A stretch of 64,000 bases of DNA from a virus. The notes beneath the pieces are model-generated. The model saw nothing but the letters and a program-made list of their open reading frames with translations, ran no database searches and was not told where the DNA came from. The DNA lies in the IMG/VR virus record IMGVR_UViG_3300027969_003010, positions 1-64,000 of that record; one strand, given 5' to 3'. Numbering within the stretch: position 1 is the first letter of the stretch; every line of letters begins with the position of its first letter. The translations under genes were made by a program, and so were the position numbers. Of the stretch, positions 50,946 to 57,778 are shown in pieces.

Positions 50946-51573
50946 AGAGACACGTAGTTTATTTTTAAGAAAATACCAGTACAAAATAGCACTGGTATGT
51001 TCAAGTGCAACTCTGTTCAGGGGAGGCGATATTGATAATGTCGTTATGGAATTGGCAAAAATTGATGTTAAGCACCCTGAACATTTTTCCTATTGGGCCA
51101 GTCGAATTAAATCTACCGAAGACTTAGAATACGTGAGATCGTTGTGTCAGGATTTAAAAAAGATTACAGACTACGAGTTACGTGTAGAACAGCCCATTAT
51201 CAACATTTACACTAACGATATTAAATCAGTTAAGTTATTTGAAAAGAAATACCCTGATACTATTAAGTTTATCAGTAAACCAGCAGAAAATAGTGTATTA
51301 ACTAGCGATACTATCATCATGAATAAGATGAATTTTGATTATCGCATTACCATGGGCGCAACTAAACAAGAATACAGTACATTTGTGGAATGGGCTGAAA
51401 ATAATGCTAAAATCAAGCTAACTAAAAGCTGTACACGAGATTTGAACCGTAACAAAAGTTGGGGAGGTACACACTTCTATGTAACGGGCGATAACAACTT
51501 ACTCATGACTAAGATGCATTTAGGCGGTACTATAAGCAAGGTACAGCGTATTATACACCAGGCCGAAGTATAA
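50935..51573 (+). CDS. conserved-type phage protein, function unknown
   Basis: 212 residues, mixed alpha/beta, no membrane segment. Begins MKYKETRSLFLRKYQYKIAL 11 bases inside the clpA-like gene; C-terminus contains KSWGGTHFYVTGDNNLLMTK and MHLGGTISKVQRIIH, a GGT...HFYV...LGG combination seen in uncharacterised proteins of T4-like aquatic phages. The charged THFYV/RNKS region could bind nucleic acid, but that is a guess. The terminator at 51601 closes the operon. Confidence 0.65.
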   Translation: MKYKETRSLFLRKYQYKIALVCSSATLFRGGDIDNVVMELAKIDVKHPEHFSYWASRIKSTEDLEYVRSLCQDLKKITDYELRVEQPIINIYTNDIKSVKLFEKKYPDTIKFISKPAENSVLTSDTIIMNKMNFDYRITMGATKQEYSTFVEWAENNAKIKLTKSCTRDLNRNKSWGGTHFYVTGDNNLLMTKMHLGGTISKVQRIIHQAEV

Positions 51574-51592
51574 AAGACATTTTGTGTATTAC

Positions 51593-51600
51593 GATAAATA
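51593..51600 (+). promoter_or_regulatory. T4-type late promoter abutting a terminator
   Basis: GATAAATA ends directly before the terminator stem; initiation 6-8 bases on would fall inside the 5' arm, so transcripts from it would lack an intact hairpin. Confidence 0.65.
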
Positions 51601-51630
51601 CTCTAACTGCCCCAGTTAGGGTATTTTTTT
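51601..51630 (+). terminator. intrinsic terminator
   Basis: Stem CTCTAACTG (51601-51609) / CAGTTAGGG (51613-51621, one T-G pair), loop CCC, then TATTTTTTT. Ends the chaperone operon. Confidence 0.85.
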
Positions 51631-51647
51631 GATAAACGGGCCAAAAT

Positions 51648-52022
51648 ATGCGTATAAATGAACTTTGCGAAAGCGTTGACTTAGAATTAGGTAAAGAAGC
51701 CAAGGACCCAAATGATCCACACGGATTAGGGTTTGATTTAAAGGACGACTTAATATTCTTTATGCATCACGATGATGATGCATATCGCCGTCATACGTTT
51801 CCAGCTATATTAAAAATTAAAGACCAATTAGATGCTGGTAAAAAACCAGATTACAAGTTATTTGACAAAGCTGTTAAAGAAGCATACAATAAGTATTGTA
51901 CTAAATTTCAAATAAGAGAACTACCTTACGAATTAGAACAAGGCATGTTAGATGAAATGTGCCAACATATCTATGAAGAGGAATGTGGAAAAATTAAAGA
52001 CGGGCATTACAAGGATCAATAA
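51648..52022 (+). CDS. head-operon protein with targeting-like N-terminus
   Basis: 124 residues. N-terminus MRINELCESVDLELG fits the M(K/R)xxEhhxE form seen in several neighbours. The body is acidic and helical with DPNDPHGLGFDLKDDLIFFM, HHDDDAYRRHTFPA and a C-terminal MLDEMCQHIYEEECG. No enzyme motif. First gene of the late operon, 1 base-free contact (TAAGTG) with the next gene's GTG. Possibly an internal head or assembly protein. Confidence 0.62.
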   Translation: MRINELCESVDLELGKEAKDPNDPHGLGFDLKDDLIFFMHHDDDAYRRHTFPAILKIKDQLDAGKKPDYKLFDKAVKEAYNKYCTKFQIRELPYELEQGMLDEMCQHIYEEECGKIKDGHYKDQ

Positions 52023-53237
52023 GTGTTACTCAGAGAATTATTTGTTCGAGAAGTTGCTGAGGAAAAGGCGCCAGTACAACTAGGGCGGCCATTCAACCAT
52101 CCCGAACACTGGGTGATCTTTCACGGTGTAAGCGGCGTCCTTGAAGCACTACAACATTTTGACGAAATCAAAGCAGAGCCCAAACAGTTACGATTCAAGT
52201 GGGATGGCAATCCTCAGATCTATTGGGGCAGAGAACAAGCGGGCGGCCCATTAATTTTAGCAGGACATAATGGTTGGGGCAAAGGTGGTCGCAACACTGG
52301 CACCACAATGGATGATTTTACTAGTCCAGAAGCTGTTAAGAATTTTATTCTTAACAAAAGCGGGGAAGGTGCAAAGGGACAAGAGATAACTCCTGAGCGC
52401 AAACGTTTTGCAGAAGAGTTTGCAAGTTTATATCCTACATTTGACGCGGCCACTCCTAAAGACTTTGTAGGGTTTATATATGCAGATGCTATTTTTATGC
52501 CTGCTACTAAACCTAAAGTGGATGAAAGTGGTGTATACAACATGCATCCTAACCCGCATAGTGCTACCGGGTATCATGTTAGCAAAGACAGTGAGTTAGG
52601 TAAACGTATAGCAGGTGCAAAACTTATGATTGCGGCTCACGGCACATTTGATACATTTGGAGCCCCGGATGCTGAACAAAAACCTAAAGATGACTTTAGT
52701 GATTTTAACGGAACACCCGGATTAATTGTATTAGATCCAATTTATAACGGCACTGCACCGTCTAATGCAAAAAGTGGTGAAGAACTTATTGCTAAGAAAG
52801 ATGTGGTATCAAAACAAACATGGTTAGAACAGAATGGTCAAAAAATTGATCAATTTGTTGGCAGTGTTTCCCGTACAGACAAGAATGGAATTTTTTATCC
52901 ATTCTTGAATCAAAAAAATGCGGCTGGTACATTTGAACAAATTAACTCAAAGGTGTTTTTTGATTGGATGGCAGAACCTCAAGCAAATGGTAAACCTCGT
53001 GTGTCGTTACCCAAGCAACAAGTAATATATCAACTAGAACAACAAACTGGTGCTTTGGACGAAGTATTTCATGCTATGAAAGTTATTAGAGATATTAAAC
53101 ACGACATATACAAAATAACAAACGATACACACGATGCTGATGTTTGGGCCACAAACAGCGAAGGTTTTGTTCGCTATGCTCAACCGCATCACAAACATGG
53201 TAATATGAAAATTGTTGCACCAGGGTGGAAAAATTGA
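52023..53237 (+). CDS. phage protein with ligase-like KWDG motif
   Basis: 404 residues from GTG directly after the upstream stop. N-terminus MLLRELFVREVAEEK is targeting-peptide-like. RFKWDGNPQIYWGR near 58-71 has the KxDG signature of covalent nucleotidyltransferases (ligases, capping enzymes), followed by a glycine-rich GHNGWGKGGRNTGT and, later, FVGFIYADAIF and GLIVLDPIYNG that could be strands of the same fold. I believe this is a family widespread in T4-like marine phages without assigned function. C-terminus AQPHHKHGNMKIVAPGWKN. Whether the lysine is adenylated is untested. Confidence 0.6.
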   Translation: MLLRELFVREVAEEKAPVQLGRPFNHPEHWVIFHGVSGVLEALQHFDEIKAEPKQLRFKWDGNPQIYWGREQAGGPLILAGHNGWGKGGRNTGTTMDDFTSPEAVKNFILNKSGEGAKGQEITPERKRFAEEFASLYPTFDAATPKDFVGFIYADAIFMPATKPKVDESGVYNMHPNPHSATGYHVSKDSELGKRIAGAKLMIAAHGTFDTFGAPDAEQKPKDDFSDFNGTPGLIVLDPIYNGTAPSNAKSGEELIAKKDVVSKQTWLEQNGQKIDQFVGSVSRTDKNGIFYPFLNQKNAAGTFEQINSKVFFDWMAEPQANGKPRVSLPKQQVIYQLEQQTGALDEVFHAMKVIRDIKHDIYKITNDTHDADVWATNSEGFVRYAQPHHKHGNMKIVAPGWKN

Positions 53238-54562
53238 AAGCATATCACTTAACAGAATCTGAACAAGATCAAGCGGCTATTATATTTGGTCGATTTAATC
53301 CTCCGCACTTTGGTCACAGAGCCGCGTGGGATATTGCGGCTGAATTTCCTATTTGGTACGTTGGCACAAATCAAAGTACACAGGGTCCTAAAGATCCCCT
53401 TCCATTTGATATCAAAATGGAAGCTATGAAAACGTTTATGCCTGAATTAGAAGATCACTTAGTAGCAGAACAAAGTTGGTTTACTCTAGCATCGATGGTT
53501 TATAAACAACATGGTGCTGTTACATTGCACATTGTTACAGATGCAAATGATGCAAAAATATTTGTACCTGCACTACAAAAACAAAACGGTTTGGAAGGCC
53601 CGCACGGATTTTACAAATTTAACGATATCGTTTGGGCTGAAGCAAAAAGACAAAGCGAAGCAAGCAAGGTTAGACAAGCAGTTAAAGACAATAATCCACA
53701 AGACTTTGAAACATATTCAGGAGTATCTGCTAATACAGAAGTAGCAGGACATCCTTATTTCACCTTAGTAAGACATTTTATGATGCCTTACATGCAAGCT
53801 GAAATAGATAAAGAAAAGCAAAAAGCCGAAAGAGAAAGACTTAAAGCTGAAAAAGAACAACAAAAAGCAGAGAAGGCCGCTTTGAAACAACAAAAAGCAA
53901 AAGGTCCAGCGCAAGAGTTAGCAGAGTCACAGCGTATGAGTGCGCAAGTTAAATTACAACGTGCATGGGAACGCGAGCAAGCTAAATCAACTGCTAGTCG
54001 CCAACGTGCTGACCAAGCTAAAGCTGAGTTTGAAAAAGAATGGAAAACCAAGCAAGAAAAAGAAAAACAAAGTGTGGCAGAAGTAAAACAACGTTTAGAC
54101 CCTAAGTGCTGGAAAGGCAAACACAAAGAAGGTACTAAGATCAAAGGCGGCATCAGAGTTAATAACTGTGTGCCTAATGAAGGACGAATACGTATTGGTC
54201 AGGCGCTAGAACAAATTTACGAAGCTAAAGCTCGTGAATCATTAAAGAAATTTGAACAAGATGCAATCCCAGGCATGACTGTATATGACTCTTTAAATAA
54301 TAGTGATTCGTATGCTTCTTATAGATTCGGAGTAGCACTAGCACCGAGCCCAGAGTTCACTGACATGTCTAAGAAAAGTGCTCTAGCAAATTCTTTTGCT
54401 ATGATTGATTACACTGATGCAGATGCACAAATTCGCAAAGGCGCTGAAAAAACAATGGGTGTTAAATCAAGTTCCAGTACTTCGGCCAAATCCAAAGAGC
54501 TAGAAGATACCAACAAACTAAGCCCAGTTGCCGCAACTAAACGTAATAAATACGGTATATGA
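53234..54562 (+). CDS. nucleotidyltransferase-domain head-operon protein
   Basis: 442 residues from TTG 53234 overlapping the upstream TGA (GTG 53225 is the alternative). N-terminus KAYHLTESEQ is targeting-like. Cytidylyltransferase-fold motif IIFGRFNPPHFGHRAAW near 15-31 carries the HxGH site (HFGH). Residues about 190-285 are a long Lys/Glu/Ala/Gln coiled coil. HKEGTKIKGGIRVNNCVP near 300 is a short conserved block. The C-terminus (YASYRFGVALA ... AEKTMGVK ... LSPVAATKRNKYGI) is a module repeated in the gene at 54842. It could be an injected enzyme analogous in logic, not sequence, to T4 Alt. Confidence 0.7.
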   Translation: MKAYHLTESEQDQAAIIFGRFNPPHFGHRAAWDIAAEFPIWYVGTNQSTQGPKDPLPFDIKMEAMKTFMPELEDHLVAEQSWFTLASMVYKQHGAVTLHIVTDANDAKIFVPALQKQNGLEGPHGFYKFNDIVWAEAKRQSEASKVRQAVKDNNPQDFETYSGVSANTEVAGHPYFTLVRHFMMPYMQAEIDKEKQKAERERLKAEKEQQKAEKAALKQQKAKGPAQELAESQRMSAQVKLQRAWEREQAKSTASRQRADQAKAEFEKEWKTKQEKEKQSVAEVKQRLDPKCWKGKHKEGTKIKGGIRVNNCVPNEGRIRIGQALEQIYEAKARESLKKFEQDAIPGMTVYDSLNNSDSYASYRFGVALAPSPEFTDMSKKSALANSFAMIDYTDADAQIRKGAEKTMGVKSSSSTSAKSKELEDTNKLSPVAATKRNKYGI

Positions 54563-54852
54563 AACAATACAGAATTACAAGCCAGGATTTAAATCAAGAT
54601 AGTCCAGATGACTGCTATCTTGCGCCAGACGATCCTGTACAAGAATTAAAAATACTATCAGGTATGGGCGGACTGGGTGGCAATGCTAGACTGCACGAGT
54701 ATCGTGCAAGCCAAGGAAGCAATATCAGCGTTACCGGCAACGAAAACGGACGCATACAGCGAGAAAAAAACATACAACCAGGAACTCCAGAATGGTTTAA
54801 ACTATGGTTCGGTTTACCGTACATGACTGGAGAAAAGAAAAATGAGAGCTAA
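54559..54852 (+). CDS. small head-operon protein
   Basis: 97 residues. ATGA overlap with the nucleotidyltransferase gene. Contains PDDCYLAPDDPVQELKIL, LGGNARLHEYRASQG and GTPEWFKLWFGLPYMTG, the last a common C-terminal pattern (PGTPEWFxLWFxxPYLTG) of small proteins in T4-like aquatic phages. No membrane segment or enzyme motif. Function unknown; position suggests a virion or assembly role. Confidence 0.62.
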   Translation: MKQYRITSQDLNQDSPDDCYLAPDDPVQELKILSGMGGLGGNARLHEYRASQGSNISVTGNENGRIQREKNIQPGTPEWFKLWFGLPYMTGEKKNES

Positions 54853-55192
54853 AGAATTTTTAAAAGAAACCAATAAAACAGGACAAGTACGTAACGGTTT
54901 GAAACAAAGCGGCCCTTATGCCAAACGCTACGACGAGCTGGATACATTTTACGATATGTATCGTTTAGGTATTGCTTTAGCAAACGACAAAGCACCTAGT
55001 CGTGGTGTGGTGTCAAATAGCCCAACAGTTTGGGTTCGTAATGATGAAGAAGCTGAAATGCTGACAAATGCAGAACGTACCATGGGAATTAAAGGAACTG
55101 TAGTAGTGCCGCAAGGCGACAGTGACGAATACCCTGATACTAACGATACAAGTCCCGTAGCAAGTATCAAGCGCAATAGGTACGGTGTATAA
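54842..55192 (+). CDS. small head-operon protein with targeting-like start
   Basis: 116 residues. N-terminus MRAKEFLKETNKTGQ resembles the T4 capsid-targeting peptide (MKTYQEFIAEA). The rest repeats the C-terminal module of the nucleotidyltransferase protein: YDMYRLGIALAND near 38, AERTMGIKGTVV near 79 and TSPVASIKRNRYGV at the end. So the module exists both fused and free. Overlaps its neighbours by 11 and 1 bases. Confidence 0.65.
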   Translation: MRAKEFLKETNKTGQVRNGLKQSGPYAKRYDELDTFYDMYRLGIALANDKAPSRGVVSNSPTVWVRNDEEAEMLTNAERTMGIKGTVVVPQGDSDEYPDTNDTSPVASIKRNRYGV

Positions 55193-55404
55193 TGCGAGCT
55201 AAAGAATTTATTAGCGAAACTGCTAGTGCAGGTGCTACTAGCTCAGGAAGCATAGCGACCGTAGTAAATCCCAACATTGCAGGTGGTGTAAACAACGCCA
55301 AACCACCTAAAATTATGCAGAAAAAGCATAAAAACGGCACTGCCGTTAATGCCTTAGATATGATGGGAGTCAGCCTATTTGGCGGCGAAACCATTAAAAG
55401 ATAA
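55192..55404 (+). CDS. small head-operon protein with targeting-like start
   Basis: 70 residues. MRAKEFISETASAGATSSG duplicates the first six residues of the preceding protein (MRAKEF) and has ISE|T as a possible prohead-protease site. The body is basic, Gly/Asn/Lys-rich (NAKPPKIMQKKHKNGTAVNA) and unstructured in appearance, ending MGVSLFGGETIKR. TAATG overlap with the previous gene. Likely an internal head protein. Confidence 0.6.
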   Translation: MRAKEFISETASAGATSSGSIATVVNPNIAGGVNNAKPPKIMQKKHKNGTAVNALDMMGVSLFGGETIKR

Positions 55405-55407
55405 ATA
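55400..55407 (+). promoter_or_regulatory. T4-type late promoter
   Basis: GATAAATA overlapping the stop of the preceding gene and 23 bases before the next ATG. Confidence 0.65.
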
Positions 55408-55430
55408 TTACAAGTTAACGGAGTCCTCAA

Positions 55431-56486
55431 ATGGCCAAACAAGATCTATATAAAACAGCTCAACAAAGTACTAAACTTTTCAAATTAATCCAAGATGAAA
55501 ATCTATTAGAAAGTTGGGTTAAAAACAAAATTATCAGTGCCGCAGAAGATATTTCTACGGTATATCAGTATTTGAACTACGAAAAACAGTTCAAAGAATA
55601 CAGTCAAATGATTGCTGAAAGTACAAACCTAAGCGAGGGCAAACGTGCTTTGTTAACTAGCAAACTTGCAGAAGCTAAAGAAAAAGTTAAAGAGCTTAAG
55701 AAAAAAGCCGCCAAAGAAAAGTCCGAAAAAATGGACGAAGATAAAGACGAAATGAAAGTTGGCGATACAAAGAAAACACGCACAGGTGAATTGACAAAGA
55801 CTAGCACAGGTGTTGTACATAAGAACACTAGCTACCATGATGACGGTGATGAAATTGCTTCAAACGCTAAATCAGGTAAAGGTGTTAAGAGCCATGCTAA
55901 AGCGCAGTCAGCCGCTGAGAAGAAAGAACAAGCTCCAAAATTAAAACAAAGTCCTAAGAGTGCTAAGACATGGGGCATGAAAGACAACGAGAAATTTGAC
56001 AACCGTGATAAAGAAGTTGATGAAGGTTCATACTTAGGTAAGAAATTAACTGCTGAAGCTAAGATGTGCCCAATTTGCAAGAAAGATCCTTGCAAGTGCG
56101 GTAAAGGTAATACTAAAAAGAAAACTGTTAAAGAAGCTGACTTAGGTAAGCACAACAACGGTAAGACAACTGGATTCAAAGCAGTTGCTAAAGCCGCTGG
56201 TGGTGGTGAGAAAGGTAAAAAAATTGCTGGCGCACAACTAGCTAAAATGAAAGCATCTGGTAAAATTAAAGAAGCTATTGCTCGTGCTAAAGATGTATTA
56301 GAAGGCAAAGGCAAGAAAGGCGACGGTAACTTAGCTAATAATGCTAAACCTTACGACAAAGTAACACGCGGTGATGTTATCGCTGGACGTCTTGGTAAAG
56401 ACGAAAAAGGCGGCAAGAAAGAAGTTGTTAAGGAATCTACAGAGCTAGATCGCATGAAAACTATCATGCATCGTTTAAACGGATAA
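55431..56486 (+). CDS. Lys-rich virion-type protein with CxxC/CxC metal knuckle
   Basis: 351 residues. Helical N-terminus (KTAQQSTKLFKLIQDENLLES) resembles the first segment of head/neck-associated proteins; a long basic low-complexity middle (KVKELKKKAAKEKSEKMDED) follows. MCPICKKDPCKCGKG near 212-226 could bind a metal. C-terminus ESTELDRMKTIMHRLNG is a short helical tag of a kind found at the ends of several structural proteins of such phages. Several (L/V/I)xE sites (AESTN, KEATE-like KEAD) could be prohead-protease targets. Probably a head-interior or scaffold-related protein. Confidence 0.6.
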   Translation: MAKQDLYKTAQQSTKLFKLIQDENLLESWVKNKIISAAEDISTVYQYLNYEKQFKEYSQMIAESTNLSEGKRALLTSKLAEAKEKVKELKKKAAKEKSEKMDEDKDEMKVGDTKKTRTGELTKTSTGVVHKNTSYHDDGDEIASNAKSGKGVKSHAKAQSAAEKKEQAPKLKQSPKSAKTWGMKDNEKFDNRDKEVDEGSYLGKKLTAEAKMCPICKKDPCKCGKGNTKKKTVKEADLGKHNNGKTTGFKAVAKAAGGGEKGKKIAGAQLAKMKASGKIKEAIARAKDVLEGKGKKGDGNLANNAKPYDKVTRGDVIAGRLGKDEKGGKKEVVKESTELDRMKTIMHRLNG

Positions 56487-56490
56487 TACT

Positions 56491-57324
56491 ATGGACATGA
56501 AGAAAATTCTTCAGGCCTTAGATAGTACCGCAAGTAAACCAGTAGAAGGGTCTGACAACATGAAGCAATTTCTGTCCATAGTGACAGAAGGTGCCAATCC
56601 GCATAAAGTTACATTGCCTGTTCAAATGGCCATGCAACATTATGCGGAGCCAGTTGTTGCTCAGCCAAAAACAATTAAAGAAGTTAAAAAGACAGCAATG
56701 TCCAGCATGTTGTATCAATACTATACAAATGCAGAACATCGATTAGCCGAAGAAGATAACACCAAAAAAGAAATTATTAGTGAACAAGCTAGACGTATTG
56801 CAGATCGTATTCTTAAAAGAAAAGAAGAGAAACCCGTGGCGGAATCATTCAATCCCGAATATGATGACGAAGCTGGTATGGCTCAGGGCAGTTTGCATAC
56901 ATTGAAGCGAGCAGTAGACGGGTTAATGAACACCATTGAAGATAAAGAAAATCTTCCAGAATGGTGTCAAGAAAAAATTTCCCTAGCTGAAGATTATCTT
57001 GTTACTGTTTGGGATTATTTACAAAGCGAAGAAGCACAAGGTATGCAGGAAGGTCGACGTAATTACGATGACAACCGCACAGGTTTTGGTCGGCGCGAAC
57101 GTGAAGATGACGAGTATCATGTTCCAGATCCTGTAGACAATCGAATAGCATATAAAGTTATTGCCACTGTAACTACACAAGATGGCGGTGAAGAAAAGAA
57201 AGGTGTCACAGTAAAAACTACCGGCGGTCCAAAACATGCTGAAACAGTTGCTACAAAACATTTAGAAAATGCTGGTTTACAAGTAACTGGCATTGTTAGT
57301 GTACACGATACGGGCCCGGTGTAA
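56491..57324 (+). CDS. virion-type protein with conserved EYDDEAGMA domain
   Basis: 277 residues. A domain at about 122-180 reads EYDDEAGMAQGSLHTLKRAV followed by DKENLPEWCQEKISLAEDYL and VTVWDYLQ, a recurrent module in T4-like aquatic phage structural proteins. The first 40 residues (DMKKILQALDSTASKPVEGS, then FLSIVTEGANP) contain VTE|G as a candidate maturation site. C-terminal 55 residues form a ferredoxin-like beta-alpha domain (YKVIATVTTQDGGEEKKGVT). Four bases after the previous stop. Function unknown. Confidence 0.62.
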   Translation: MDMKKILQALDSTASKPVEGSDNMKQFLSIVTEGANPHKVTLPVQMAMQHYAEPVVAQPKTIKEVKKTAMSSMLYQYYTNAEHRLAEEDNTKKEIISEQARRIADRILKRKEEKPVAESFNPEYDDEAGMAQGSLHTLKRAVDGLMNTIEDKENLPEWCQEKISLAEDYLVTVWDYLQSEEAQGMQEGRRNYDDNRTGFGRREREDDEYHVPDPVDNRIAYKVIATVTTQDGGEEKKGVTVKTTGGPKHAETVATKHLENAGLQVTGIVSVHDTGPV

Positions 57325-57327
57325 AAT

Positions 57328-57774
57328 ATGGATGAATTAGTCAAAGCAATGAAGATAGCGTTTGCTAGTGAGAATGTCTACTATGTTAAGGCATCATCAT
57401 TCCATTGGAATATAGAAGGACACAATTTTCCTCAATATCATACTTTACTAGATACCATCTATACGGAAGTATACAATGCACGTGACGGGTTTGCTGAAAA
57501 TATTCGTAAACTAGGTTCATACGCACTTGGTAGCAATAGTTCATATATCAAATACAGCGCAATACAAGAAAGTAATGAAGTACCAGAGCCACAAGCTATG
57601 CTTGCCGAACTACTAGCAGATAGTGAAAAAATTGCTAATTTTTTAAAAATTGTATTCGATCTTGCAGAGCAAAACGGCGAGCACGGGCTAAGTAATTTTA
57701 TAGCTGATCGACAAGATGCACATAAAAAACATGCATGGATGTTGCGTAGTACATTAAAGACAACAGGAATATAA
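57328..57774 (+). CDS. Dps-family ferritin-like protein
   Basis: 148 residues, the size of bacterial Dps (mini-ferritin, 12-mer). Helix A-B block ENVYYVKASSFHWNIEGHNF then PQYHTLLDTIYTEVYNARDG and FAENIRKLGSY is the Dps signature. All five intersubunit ferroxidase ligands known from Listeria Dps (H31, H43, D47, D58, E62) are found with identical spacing: H26, H38, D42, D53, E57. No Lys-rich DNA-binding tail at either end. It lies three bases after one virion-type gene and four before another, so it is expressed late, perhaps packaged or protecting DNA during packaging from oxidative damage. Confidence 0.88.
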   Translation: MDELVKAMKIAFASENVYYVKASSFHWNIEGHNFPQYHTLLDTIYTEVYNARDGFAENIRKLGSYALGSNSSYIKYSAIQESNEVPEPQAMLAELLADSEKIANFLKIVFDLAEQNGEHGLSNFIADRQDAHKKHAWMLRSTLKTTGI

Positions 57775-57778
57775 TATT

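Noticed and set aside
54545-54552. AATAAATA as a late promoter
   Set aside because: It encodes the conserved KRNKYG terminus and is only a few bases before the next start codon.
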